DNA of 64,000 nucleotides, from NCBI GenBank assembly GCA_964035545.1, contig OZ037768.1:3215501-3279500 (forward strand), written 5' to 3'. The notes under the pieces were generated by a model that was not told the origin of the DNA, made no database searches, and saw nothing but the letters and a program-made list of their open reading frames with translations. This document shows, piece by piece, positions 1-13,743 of the stretch. The position numbers were made by a program, and so were the translations under genes. The DNA is from Bugula neritina (lineage: Eukaryota; Bryozoa; Gymnolaemata; Cheilostomatida; Bugulidae). Numbering within the stretch: position 1 is the first letter of the stretch; each line of letters opens with the position of its first letter.

Positions 1-2852
1 AATAGCTCAAGTTGTAAGGCACGCCCACTTCGAGCTGCAGTGCTATAAGTATTGTGAACCTAAAATTTTTTGCAGCGTTTATTCATTTGATCGCATACAT
101 AGTTTTACCAAAACTTTTGGTGAAGGTAAAACTTAAGACCATAGCCAGCACTTTGTTGTTATTGTGGTAATAATAATAATTGCATATTATAGCAGCATTA
201 ATTAAATTATTAATGATAATCATTATGATTATAGATACTGATACTCGTACGGCTACGCCTAGTCCTACGGTCATGCCGGTAGTGGTACTGGTAGTGATTC
301 ACTCTTTCAGTTTTTGTGATACCCGGTCCCATGGTAATGGTGATTGGCCATAGTGATAGTGATAATGATAGTAAGTGTTACACATATACTAAATCTAATA
401 CGTTATACTTATAGTAATACTAATACAGTAATACTAATAGCCAATAGGCAACCTTACATTGACATTTAGTTTTACTAAGAGTAAGTCTAATTCTAAGTCT
501 TTTAGTTTTACCATTGGCATTACTGTTACACTTACAGTTACTGTTAGTAATAGTCAGTGTTACTACTTACTACACTAGTACTACTACTAGTACTAGTACT
601 AGTTGTAGTAGCAGTACTTACTTGATTATGATGGTTGCAAATTTCTACTCACCACTATGACTATCACTATGCTTTGGCACTTGGCAGTGACTAATCAGTA
701 GTACTAATTTTACTAAGTCTTAGTCTAGTATTTTTAGTTTTTAGTCTTTACTACTACTTGGTACTTACATATTTATATTGTTATATTCACATTGAGTTTG
801 GGTGTTTGTATTTCAAATGAGTTTTGATTAAAAATATATTTCGATTATGAAATATAAAAATCACTGTGATTGATTTTCAGTTCAACTCAGATTATATTTT
901 AGTCTTGGAATTCAGATAGTTAGTTAGCCATATTGTGATATTGATTATGATATTCTGATTACTGATACTCATACTGATTGTAGTGCTGTTTTCAGTTAGG
1001 GTCAATTCTGCAAAAGTACACATGACTGCCAGACATTCCAGAGTTCTAGCTTTTTGTTGTCATGTAATTAATTAGCTTTAACTCCTTAACTTTTGTTAAC
1101 ATTTGCAATTGCAGTAATTATTATTAAACTCCTTATAATTGTATTTATTATTAATACTATGTAAATATTTATTTAGTTTACTACTATGAGTGCTACCTTG
1201 CCATAAAATTGTTTATTTTAATAAATGCAGTACAATGAGACTTTTTGTAATTGAGCTGTTTCACTGTTTATCCCAGCTTGCATATTGTGTTGCATCTATC
1301 CTTTTACAGAGTCTCTAATTATAAATAGAGCTGTAAGCACTTGCACCATAGTTGTCAGCAAGAGTTATCTCGACAATATTAACAATGGTGGCTACTTGAT
1401 GATTATATTAATTAGTAACCGGGCCTGTATAGTTGGTAGTGCTAAAGCTAAATTTACCGCTGTCATTTATATCCAACTTTGAGTTTAGTATTTGTACAAG
1501 AATTTTGTAGAATTATACCTTTTCTTTTTTACTCATAATTTATTACATAACATTTGTATAAGTATAGTATAGTATATAGCATTTATTATTCATTCCAAGC
1601 ATTCGGCAACAAAACATTTTGTTATTTAAGTTCATCAAACTTATTATTTTGTCGACCAAGTGTTTGTAGCTAACAATTTATAATGTAGACTTGAAAATAT
1701 GTATATGTAATAGTGCACCTGTCTGGAGCTAATAGCCTTTCAGACTTGTTGAAATGTCAATGTTACGTAATAATTATAGAGGAAGGTGCAGGTTTACGTT
1801 ATAAATTGTTATTCAATTTAGACACAAGAACAAATCCAGTTGCGTTATTCCTTTATGCATACGTTTAATTTATCTCTATTACTTATTCTAGATTCTAGTT
1901 TTGTTTATAAATACTAGACTCTTTTGCTAATTAGTTTCATGCTTTAATAATGTAACTGCCTATCTTTTTTACTTTATATCGTACTGCATATATCATTATT
2001 CATATTTATTTCATATATTCATTTTAGTTTCAGGTTATTAGTTATTGGTGCAGTAAAACTAACTAGTTAATCAAGCCACATTTAGGGAAGTAGCTACACC
2101 TATAATTAAATTAAGGAGTATAATCATTCTCTGTAAGGCAGAGAGGGCGCTAAATTAAACATCACAATTATTTTAGTATTAGTGAAAGTTAGAAATTATT
2201 TTAAGTAATAAAAATAGGCTGTGGTATTTACAATTATTGGCTAGTTAGTAATTACCAATTTGTTTATGGAAGTGTTTTTGGAACTAGGCAGGGTACACCC
2301 AAGTCTCTGGCATAAAACAGTTTTGTTTAAAATATTTGTTTTGAGCCGAAAAGTGGGCGTTCACTTTGTTTATATAATTCATGTATTATGATCTTGCAAA
2401 TTGTTGCTGAAACATATCTGATTGGTAGTATAAACTAGTGCCTGCTGTTTTTTCTTTATCTTTCAGAATTTGTATTTCACTTTCTAAAAGCCTTTAGCAA
2501 TATTGAAATTAAATAAAATGCTAAAGCATGTTGAAAGTTTTCCATGAACCCTAGAGAAGATGCTACTTACAATTAGCAATATAGTTGTTGTACAGTTGCA
2601 GTTCATTACATATAATTTTATTGACTGGATGTTGGTGTAACCAATCTGAATTTACTCATTTCCTAGTGAAAATGTTATTTTATCTTGAAATATGTTAAAG
2701 CATACATTTTTGCTCCGTGATCTTTATATTTTTTTTATAATCCTCGAAAATGTTTTGTTTGACTGTCTTTTAATTCACATGTTATAAGAATTAGTACACT
2801 GTATGGTATACTTCTCTCACAAATTATGTGCTTTCATTCACTCATAGCCATC
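1..2852. other. Intergenic region upstream of the aminotransferase, no gene found
   Basis: No open reading frame here looks like a conserved protein. Bases from about 160 to 780 are cryptically simple: short, imperfect, interleaved runs of motifs such as ATTACTAGTA, TAATAA and TAGTACTACT, without a fixed period. The rest is AT-rich DNA. A 5' untranslated exon of the next gene may lie here, because an acceptor-like TCATAG sits just before its start codon, but I cannot place it. Confidence 0.6.
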
Positions 2853-5800
2853 ATGTCGGGGTCAAAACCTGTTCTCACAAAAGATACGATAAACCCTCAT
2901 GTCAAAAACATGGAGTACGCTGTCAGAGGACCTATTGTGTTGAAGGCAGCAAACATTGAAGAAGAATTAAAGAAGGTAGGTACACCTGAAAACTGCTATT
3001 ACACTGTTTCAGTGCTTACAGCTAGCAGGGAAATGTGTGGTGTTTATGTACAAACAGGCGTAGTAATGGTAATTCACATTAAAATATATGCAAACAGCTG
3101 TAAATGTTTATGTTTTGCATGTATTGCTAGCTGATTAATACTTCAGCTCTTTTCCTGTTTGAATTAATAATCATTGTTTACAAGATTTTCTATTGCAATA
3201 TAGTTTTTTATATAATGAAGCAATTATGGTAATGATTTCCATTAAATTTTGGTTTACTTTTCTAGGGTGTAGAAAAGCCATTTACGGAGGTAGTGAGAGC
3301 TAATATTGGTGACTGTCACGCCACAGGGCAGGTGCCCCTCACCTTTCTCAGACAGGTAACTCATAGGTGTACTCTTGAGACATTCTCAATCAAAGAAAAT
3401 CATGGGTCAGGCTGTATCATAATCAGGCTGGTGAGATACTTGGTTGTAGCAATGGCCTAGCATGTGGGACTGTAGACTACTTGAATATTCATACTAATGG
3501 GTCAGGCAGGCTCTTCTGTACTATTTAAAAGCATATGACTTTTAATCTAAAGTTTTAAAAGTAGTTTCCAAGAACAGAAACTTTGAACCAATTTTTATTA
3601 TTTGTATAAATTAGCTGTTAAATGCGCGCCATTATAACCAACAATCTATCTATATAGAATACTTATCTAGCTCTCACATTGAGCTTATTAACCTTTTGAT
3701 ATACATGTTACACGTGCAGGCAAGATGTTATATCACATCTAGTAATGACTGTGGTCATGTACGCAGTGTATTACTTATACTTTACATACTATACACGTTC
3801 TATGACCACTGGCACTGTTCCAATATCATGATTACATCCGGCCCATTCATACTATAATTCTAATCAGATAGTCTATTGACTAGAATTATGTTTTGCATGT
3901 GATTTGAATTTGGACATTTCTTTAGCATATAAATGTGCAGTCAATTAAAGTTTGCACTAGCGAATTAACATCATAATAGGAAGCCATACTCTGTCACGTC
4001 TGCAAGTAGTTGAAATTTGAATGCCTGCCAAGTTTTTCCAATTTAAGATGCTGAAAATCTGATGGCCACTTTTATATTTTATTCAAGATGAAAATAAAGA
4101 AACCCGAGAGAGATTAATTAACTTTTTGAAGAAGGGGAACCCTGTGTTTACTTAATTTAACCGCACCAGGTATTATATGCTATGCATTGGTGTTTTCTGC
4201 CATCTATTCAGGTGTTGGCTTTAGCCACATATCCAGAGCTTATGAATAGCTCAACATTCCCAACTGATGTCAAGGACAGAGTGAAAAGACTTCTGGAGGG
4301 ATGTAAAGGAGGTAGCATTGGTAAGTGTTGTTCACATGACTTGGGTTGTATGTTCTATATACTGTATTCTGTGTACAGTTTAGTGTGTGTATAGTATGGG
4401 TTCTATGTAATATGTTACATATACAGGGTCATATAGCGCTAGTCCCGGTGTAGAAGTTGTCAGGGGAGATATTGCTCAGTTTATACAGGAAAGAGACGGC
4501 CAGGACTGTAATACTGACAACATATTTCTCTCAACCGGTGCCAGTGCCGGTATCAAGGTATGCACTCTTATATCCAGAATTCTGCGCGTGTGTGCATGTG
4601 CCGTATGTGTGCGCGCTTGTGTGTGTCTACTTTAGCTGTATTATGGTGGTGGTCACTTATAGCCAGTGATTAGTACTTCCTCTTGCGGGTGGCACAGTTA
4701 CTGCCCGCACTGTGGATACTGTGCATGCAACTACCAGCAGTTTTCTCCATAAAAATGATATTTTCAGTTTTATATTGTGTAGCTCCATTGTGTGTTCTTA
4801 CAACTTAACCTCAAACTTACTACCTTTATGAATTGACTTCATACTAACACCGTAGGCATATACATACTTAGTCATGGTACACAGTCATTCTGCTTTGTAG
4901 CTACTTGTATGTATATTTGGCAATAATTTATGCAGAAAAACAAGTTTTTATAAATGCAAAAAATAGATTGCCAAAGCATTGTCAACATAACAGCATCGGC
5001 TTCTAATAGTTAACCAGTGGAGTATAAGTAATGCCATATATAGGTTCAGATGTTGCTTAATGCAATACCATTTCCTGAAAGTTTATACTGCAATTAGTAG
5101 ACTAAGAGAATACATATCTTACTAGACACTACAGGGGGGGGGAGATGTTTTCTATATAAAACCTGCTAATAAGACATCATGCTAATGTGGCAGCAATCTA
5201 ATGCGATGCCCCTTTCACACTACATCTTGAAGTAACCAGCTGCTGTGCATTTAACTCTGTTAGTCTTAGCCATCTCTCTACTGTACACACTGCTAGCTGT
5301 CAGCTGGCAGAGGTATAGACTGAATACAATGCACAGTTCAAATTAATTGTAATGTTAATGTATATTTAATAGTAGTTATGCATGGCCATCCTACAATTAA
5401 TTGCTATCTTGATGCTAGTAACTAAAACTATTGTAATAATATGCACATTTTTTGTATTTAATTTGTTGTCAAACTGATTGTTATTCTTAGTTTTGTAAAA
5501 TTTTAAATATCAAACTATGACACACCTGTATTATAATACATTACAATATACTATGTTATATTACAGCTCTGCCTATAGGCCTACTTTCCTGTCTACTTTT
5601 GACATATAGTTATATTATGTGTCCAGATATTGCTATAGAGTATAGACTGTATAGTGTATATATTACACACAGTACTGTATGCTTGTCGTATATATTACAC
5701 ACAGTACTATATGCGTGCTGTATATATTACACACAGTACTGTATGCCTGCTGTGTATATTACACACAGTGCTGTATGCATGCTGTGTGTATTACACACAG

Positions 5801-8800
5801 TGCTGTATGCATGCTCTGTATATTACACACAGTACTGTATGCCTGCTGTGTATATTACACACAGTGCTGTATGCATGCTGTGTGTATTACACACAGTGCT
5901 GTATGCATGCTCTGTATATTACACACAGTACTGTATGCCTGCTGTGTATATTACACACAGTGCTGTATGCATGCTGTGTATATTACACACAGTGCTGTAT
6001 GCATGCTCTGTATATTACACACAGTACTGTATGCATGCTGTGTATATTACACACAGTGCTGTATGCCTGCTGTGTATATTACACACAGTGCTGTATGCAT
6101 GCTGTGTATATTACACACAGTGCTGTATGCATGCTCTGTATATTACACACAGTACTGTATGCATGCTGTGTATATTACACACAGTACTGTATGCCTGCTG
6201 TGTATATTACACACAGTGCTGTATGCATGCTGTGTATATTACACACAGTGCTGTATGCATGCTCTGTATATTACACACAGTACTGTATGCCTGCTGTGTA
6301 TATTACACACAGTACTGTATGCATGCTGTGTGTATTACACACAGTGCTGTATGCATGCTGTGTATATTACACACAGTGCTGTATGCATGCTCTGTATATT
6401 ACACACAGTACTGTATGCTTGCTCTGTATATTACACACAGTACTATATGCTTGCTGTGTATATTACACAAAGTACTGTATGCATGCTGTATATTACACAC
6501 AGTGCTGTATGCATGCTGTGTATATTACACACAGTGCTGTATGCATGCTCTGTATATTACACACAGTACTGTATGCATGCTCTGTATATTACACACAGTA
6601 CTGTATGCATGCTCTGTATATTACACACAGTACTGTATGCATGCTCTGTATATTACACACAGTACTGTATGCATGCTGTGTATATTACACACAGTACTGT
6701 ATGCATGCTCTGTATATTACACACAGTACTGTATGCATGCTGTATATATTACACACAGTACTGTATGCATACTGTGTATATTACACACAGTACTGTATGT
6801 ATACTGTGTATATTACACACAGTACTGTATGCATGCTGTATATATACTATATTTCAGACTATTCTGGAACTATTAAATGCTCCTGGAGAAGGAGGTAAGA
6901 AACCAGGAGTTATGATTCCTATCCCCCAGTACCCACTCTACTCCGCCACTCTCACAGAGTTCAACATGCACCAGGTAGTCCTTACTTCATATCAACAAGT
7001 TCATAGCTCATCTGATTTAGTTGGTCAACAGTTTCATAGACTAGTAAAGGTAGTGCTACAGCTTTGTTAGCTGAAAAGACAACTCCTACATGGCTGTAGC
7101 CATATTTATTGGTGAAAATACTAATTGCGGCTTACTTGTGTTTCTAATTCTTCGTCTGGAGTTTGGTTTCAAAACAGAGCTGTTAAGTTGTGGGTAGACA
7201 ATTTCTCGTGTTACATTTACCTGCTAGAACCTGGAATACACCGGCTGTTGTAATACCATTTATTTCTACCAACACAACTCAGTCACTTTGTGAGATAACT
7301 TAATTCTGTAACAGGACAATGAGTTGTGTACTACAAGACATACTAGTCACATACTAGTTGCTCTGTCACTAGCCACCAGTCCTGAAGGTTGAACTGTACT
7401 CCATTACTCCATTATAGATAAACTACTACCTGAATGAAGAAAACCACTGGTCACTGGATACCTCAGAGCTCCAGCGAGCTTTAGATGCTGCCAGAGAATG
7501 CTGCCACCCCAAAGCTATCTGCGTCATCAACCCAGGCAACCCAACAGGTGAGTTTCGCACAGATCCAGTTGCTGATTGGCTGTCTCTGTACAGAACTAAC
7601 TGCTGATTGGCTGTCTCTGTACAGAGCCAATAGCTGATTGGCTGTCTCTGTACAAAGCCAGTAGCTGATTGGCTGTCTCTGTACAGAGCCAATAGCTGAT
7701 TGGCTGTCTCTTATTTCAACAGGTCAAGTGCTGTCTAAGGAGAACATACAGTCTATTATTAAGTTTGCTCACAAAGAAGGTCTGTTTATACTGGCCGATG
7801 AAGTGTACCAACACAACGTGTACGATCCTAGCAAGCAGTTTCATTCCTTCAAGAAAGTATTGAGTGAGATGGGGCCTGCCTACGCCTCCCAACAACTTGC
7901 TAGTTTCATGTCTACTTCCAAAGGCTACATGGGAGAGTAAGTGAAGTTGTTATCAGCAAAAGTTCATTCAAGTTATTTGGAGTGTTTTCGCAAATAACTG
8001 ATTTTATTAATTTAAAATATTATGGTTGTAAGTTTAATTGCTTTAGTAATTGATCTATTACCTGAACAATTTCAGAAACGAGAAAAATATATCCGATTTT
8101 AAACTCTTTTTGCACTTCTTTTTGGAAAAGATTTTTTTTTCAAGCTTGTGAATTATCATATCTGGTGTTCACCATATAGTCATCATGTGAAAAAAAGTTT
8201 TACACTGTTGAAACTGGGTGGAAAATCAAAACCTGGTAAAAGTAGTTTAATTCATATTAATTAATCGGCCTGTTTTGCATACAGTTAGTTATAATATTAA
8301 ATATTACTCTAAAACAAATTTTTAGTGTATGATTTAGTAATCAGAATGGTTTGATGGAGAAAATTTGTTGATGCCTTAATTAAGGCATGTATGAAACAGT
8401 GAAGTATAATCCTAGCATTAAAGTGGTTAGAAGTTGTATTAATTTAGTGATTTTATATAACGAATTAATTGAATGTTTTAATTTGCATTTACAAAATATT
8501 CAAGCTCTCCATCTCTAGAATTTTATATCCACTAAGAATTTATTTACTGTGTTTACATTTCATATGCATCATATTTTATCATTAATACAGTCTAAATGAG
8601 GGTTGTCTTCTATTGTTAATCTGATGTAATTAGAAGTTGTCTTCCTATTTGTAAACCACCAATTTCTCACACATCTCTTGTTAGGTGTGGCTTGAGAGGT
8701 GGCTACTTTGAGGTCGTGAACTTAGACTCAGATACTATGAATCTGTTGAAAAAGTGTCTCACTGTTAGCCTGTGTCCCCCAGTTACTGGGCAGGTGGCCA

Positions 8801-10652
8801 TGGACTGCGTGGTCAACCCCCCCAAACCAGGAGAGCCGTCTTATGACCTGCACATGAAGGTGAACTCCTGTTTTATAGGAGAGATAATGATTTGATTATT
8901 TGCTCTACTCCCTAGACACTTGCAGTGAACTCAGCTCAGTGCAGACTGTGTCAATGAATCAGTCTTTGAGTTTAAAGTCACAGGAAATGAGTCTAACAAA
9001 ACCTTTTCTTCATATGATTGCAGAATGAACGCATCTGCTATTTTCTTGTGTTATACTACTGTACTGTATGGCCTGTTATGTAGCAATTGTAGTCTATAGC
9101 ACTGCAGTATATATAGTAACATTGTAGTATATCTTGAACAGTGTAGTATGTATGGTAACGCTGTAGTAAATATAGTAACACTGCAGTATATTATATAGAT
9201 ATGCTGTAGCCTCAGTGCCTTGTTATGTACACCCTTGTAACTCATGCTATTCCTGTAACAGGAAAAGAAGGCAGTGTTGGATGGACTAAAGGCCAAGGCT
9301 GAACTTGTATCTAACACATTCAACGCTATTGAAGGCATCAGTTGCAATGCTGTCCAGGGTGCCATGTACTGTTTCCCTAAGGTTGATATTCCACCCAGAG
9401 CTGTTCAACATGCAAAGGTAAGAGAATATACAGGCAGCTATTGCAGACCTTTTTACAGCCCCCTTCTAGCAACCGACAGTTTGTTAGCTCGGGAGTTATC
9501 TGTTCTCATCATCTGATGAAGTCTTTACTGTAAACATGTGTGGCACAGGTTTTCCTCACTGTGCATTGAGGGTTTATCCTATACATACTACCAGCCTAAC
9601 CTAGTGAAAGGCAAACATATCTTTATAAACATCTACTATATAGTCAGCTACATCATTACACTATAGTATATGCCATATTATGTTGCTATACAAATGTGTT
9701 TTCTTTCCATCGATGTAGCACCTGTTGAGACCCTAGGCTGGTATATATAGTCTCACCTGCTTCGTTTGGTAAATTTCATAGCTATCTGATGCTAATGGAT
9801 TCATATACTCTGTTCTCAACTATGTTTACTATTTATACAGTCACAGAACATGACTCCCGACTCATTCTACTGCTTCGAGCTGCTAGAGAAAACTGGGCTA
9901 TGTGTGGTCCCTGGCTCTGGGTTTGGTCAGAGGGAGGGAACTCATCATTTCAGGTGCGTATATTCTCTCATTTGCCGGTGTTTTATCAGTGAAGTTAGTG
10001 GTAGGTTTGTTCTGCTCTTTGGGCAAGCAATTAGCACTTACAGGTTTGATGAACAGTATAACAGGATGTTATGATGTGTCTTGTGGTGCTATGGTGATGT
10101 CGTGACAGTAAAAATTATGTGGTGACGTGGTGTTATGGTAGGGTTGTGCAGGTAACTGGTGCTAATACTCACTCCTGTTTAATACTCTATCAGATGTGTG
10201 GGTGTCGGCCTTGTAATGAATCTCTCAAATGTGGGCTTTGATTATTTTCATATTCTACTTGGCTGACTTTTATCAAAGTTTGATGCCGTCAATTTAGTTT
10301 GTTCCGCTGACACAGTGCATGCTGTGCTCTAAATTGTTCGGATAAGGTAGGGAACCTATCAGTTGCATAATGCTGCTCAGCTTGCTGACTCTGAAGTACT
10401 AGACAGTTCTCACAAGTGTCTACATCAGTTTACTTTTTTAAAAAGTTTATCCCTTTCATACAATGACGCTAGACTTTGTTAATCACATAATCACATGTTA
10501 CCAATACTTTATATAATCAATATGTTACTAGTCTCATGCTTATATTGTATTTACCTTGTAGAACGACTATACTTCCACAAATTGAGAAATTTCACCAAGT
10601 AATGGAGAAGTTTACAAAGTTTCATAAGGAGTTTCTAGCTGAATGGAAATAG
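2853..10652 (+). CDS. GPT: Alanine aminotransferase (GPT/ALT), 11 coding exons
   Basis: PLP-dependent enzyme of the class I/II aminotransferase family. It exchanges the amino group between alanine and 2-oxoglutarate, giving pyruvate and glutamate. Coding exons: 2853-2975, 3266-3355, 4212-4320, 4427-4557, 6858-6974, 7418-7547, 7723-7936, 8685-8859, 9262-9417, 9841-9953, 10562-10652. All have GT-AG borders with matching phases and join to 482 residues, close to the usual length of about 500. Family motifs in order: [68 protein letters not shown] (PLP-binding Lys300), [25 protein letters not shown]. An in-frame ATG at 2826 would add nine residues, but an acceptor-like TAG before the chosen ATG suggests that part is untranslated. 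There is no clear mitochondrial presequence, so a cytosolic enzyme is likelier. A poly(A) signal AATAAA lies at 10866-10871. Confidence 0.95.
5640..6848. repeat. 32-bp minisatellite in aminotransferase intron 4
   Basis: About 38 head-to-tail copies of a 32-bp unit of the form ATTACACACAGT(A/G)CTGTATGC(A/C)TGCT(G/C)TGTAT. The array ends within about 10 bp of the acceptor of exon 5 at 6857. Copies differ at a few fixed positions and these variants recur in higher-order patterns. The unit has no stop codon in any forward frame, so three overlapping long open frames exist. They are an artefact of the period, not genes. Confidence 0.95.
7570..7716. repeat. 31-bp tandem repeat in aminotransferase intron 6
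   Basis: Almost five copies of a 31-bp unit around GCTGATTGGCTGTCTCTGTA, each continuing into CAGAGCCAATA or a close variant. The final partial copy runs directly into the real acceptor at 7722. Each full unit carries a pyrimidine-rich stretch followed by CAG, so it resembles a 3' splice site. Confidence 0.85.
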
Positions 10653-13600
10653 ACACACAAACAGTAGCTTTCCATGCTCTGCATCTATTCTATAAACAAT
10701 AGTGTGTATTGCAATGGACAATAAGTGGTTTAATTGATGATTATTTAAAGTTATCTAAAAATAGTGTGTCTTAATTATCATGTCATGTCATGATCGGCTG
10801 ACCCAGCAAGATAATTACGAATTACGCAGGCCAAATTATTTCATGGAGCTATCTTTCCTCCCATAAATAAAGTAACATTAGGTCCCATTGCATTATCCTT
10901 TTCCTGATTTAAAGTCAAATACGCTTTGAGGCTTGTACTGTGTACAGATGTAGAACGGTTTTGTGGTGGTCTTCTTGTTAACTATGTAGTTTTACAGGGA
11001 TATCAAGTGTGAAAAGTTAATGATATAAACCTCGTTTAGTCTTCCTAATATCTTTATAGTAATAATAAAAATTTTGTTGGTAAATATTTGTTTTTGATTT
11101 TTTAAAGTTTATCATGCCAAGGTTAACTTAAGTTTATTACAATCATAGAGTTAGTTTATTTTATGGCATTGTGGTGCATTTGTTTAGGGTTTTATTTTTT
11201 TTATTTTATGGTTTATATAACAGTTATAATTTTATCAACAAAACATATGTGTGTTGTATATGTTTTTGTTATGCATCAATCCGTTTTACTTCAAGTTAAT
11301 TTATGAAATCATAATTTATCTTTGCTGCTTGTTGAAAATGTCATTTACCCAGTTGACACATCATTTTGAATAAAAGTAACAATAAATTTCTTTGTTTACC
11401 AATTTTAGTGAGTAATTCCATAAAATAATCAAATATTATTGTAAGATCTTTTGTTTTATTGAGAAATGGGCTTTCGTATGTCAAAAGATAGTTAGTAGTG
11501 GAAAGTACTAAATGATCTCAAGACGGAGTAAAATAATGTATTGTACAATAATATTCAGTTGGTGTTGCAGGAGTTGCACCATCTTTATGTGGGTAATGAA
11601 AATAATTTAGTAACTATAATCTGATTAAATCTAGAAATTTCATCTTGGTAAAACTTTTAACCAGTTAACAAAGAATGCTGTTAAACATTAAATCATGTTA
11701 TAATATTAAACTATGAATACTATTTAAGGTATTGAGCTCAGTGGTGCTAACAGTAGTTAGAAAGAATTTTGTAAAGGCTTTTGCGTATTTACTATTTCAG
11801 TGTTTTCAAGTAATTAATGGCAATTAGACATGTGTGCAGCTGCTTTACTTCTGAGCAGATAACTGCTTACACAAAAATTATTTTACTGTATTTATTTAGC
11901 TTCATCCTCATTGTATAAAAAACATTCAGCTGTAAAATCATTAAAATACAATTTGCTTCAACAAAAAATATGCAAGTAAAATAACCAGCATTGGGTATTT
12001 TTATTGGATAAAAATTTTAGTCTGTTTATGGGACTTTTTAATCTGATATATTACTTTAAAAAATTTTTTATCTTTAAATTAGCAACTTTTTGATGAGTCC
12101 TTCCTTGTTTTGAATACATTCATTAAATGTGGGAATACTCACTCCTGATCAACTGGCTCCCAACATTCACAGCGCTTCACTTATGGTGCTGTGTTACTGA
12201 TCAATATGTTTGGTCCTTTGCTTTGCAGATAATTGAAGTTGGGACTAAAATGTTTGTTTGTTAAGATTGCATGGATGCTGTGAATAAATTAATTCAGTTG
12301 ATGTCATGCGAATATTTAATATGAGGAAGAGAAGCATCAATTTGACTAAACTATGCATAATATTTTAGTGTACATTAAATTATGGGCAACTTAAAACACC
12401 ACTTCAATTATACTAATGTTTAAATATAAAATTGATTTTATTGATTAAATAAAACTAATTTATTAAGGCATTATTGCTGCTAACAAAAATTCAGCCCACA
12501 GCAAGTATAATCAGCTACTTATCTACTCTAGTGACTGAGTAGTGACAAATAGATACAAGATTATAATTATAGCAGATCTAAAACAATATAAAATATAAAA
12601 TTCTTATACAACAGAAAATCTTCTGAGCCTGACAAGCATCTTTTCTGTTCAACGATTATTCTAATTGAAGTGATGCACACACATCTATTGATTCCTTGAA
12701 AGGTAATGCAATACGTGAAGAGTGTTCACCCTTATTCTAGTTGTTACTTATAAAGTCTCGTGTGTTGCCTGTGTGATAGCAGTTGACTCACTCATTTACT
12801 CTGCTACTTGGATCAAAAAGGTATTTTATTAATGCGCTACAATATTTACCGTATTCTTTGTTCTATAAGTTAGTATAATCTAATATAGAACAGTAGAACT
12901 ATCATTTGCTAAAATAAAGAGCTTTATATTATTTAAATGCTTGAAATAATGAAGCAAATTAATTTTAGCTAACTGTATTTTTGGAAACTGCAATCTATAT
13001 ATTCTACAGAAAGATAAAATAGCTAAAAGTGTAATTCATATGGAGATTTTGTCCACTTATATTATCTGTATTTTACTAGATTGACATAGTCTATGCTAAA
13101 TAGATGTAGCAAATCTCAAGCTTTTGTAAGGAAGACTGAAGAACTCTAATTTGCAAGGTTGAACAAAATTTATATATAAGAGGCATGCTAATAATATACT
13201 AAAAGATTAACAAATGCATGCATCAAACAAGACTAACTCGATTGTTTTATATGCTTATATTCGAATATTGCTTGACTGGAAGCCAGGCAATAAGCTTTCA
13301 TAAAATTGTATTGACTATTTAGTGGTGCAAGATAAACGAATTTTGTTGCAATATTATGTAGGGTGTTGTTGCTCATTAAGAGAAATATTCTATACTAATA
13401 CAATTATTGAGTGATAGATCACCATTACAATTTCCACAATATATCTCGTATAATTAGATCATAGTGTATCCCGCTCACTACTCTAATACTGCAGCTGACA
13501 CATTGCATGTCTTCTCAGCAGTTTACGGCAAAAAGCTGCTATTTTTCTGCCTTTGTAGCCTTGGGGCAGACTCTTACAAGACACTCTTTAATCAGATTAA

Positions 13601-13743
13601 GAATTGTAGCCTTAGGACATCACTCAGCTCTCACCATTATATCCTTAATCTTATAATAGGAAGAAATTGTGAGGCTGTGGCTGCGTTTTGCCGTCACATA
13701 ACTAATAGGCTTAGTGTTAATAGAAACAGTTGTTATTGAGGTA
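10653..13743. other. Intergenic region between aminotransferase and K+ channel
   Basis: About 3 kb of AT-rich DNA between two genes on the same strand. It holds the aminotransferase 3' end, with AATAAA at 10866-10871, and presumably the promoter and any 5' untranslated exon of the channel. I see no conserved open frame, RNA gene or clear repeat. Confidence 0.6.

Noticed and set aside
5640-6848. CRISPR-like array
   Set aside because: Units are contiguous with no unique spacers and lie in a eukaryotic intron; it is a minisatellite.
5599-7070. Three overlapping open frames of 414-463 codons
   Set aside because: They result from a 32-bp repeat without stop codons; only their last part overlaps a real aminotransferase exon.
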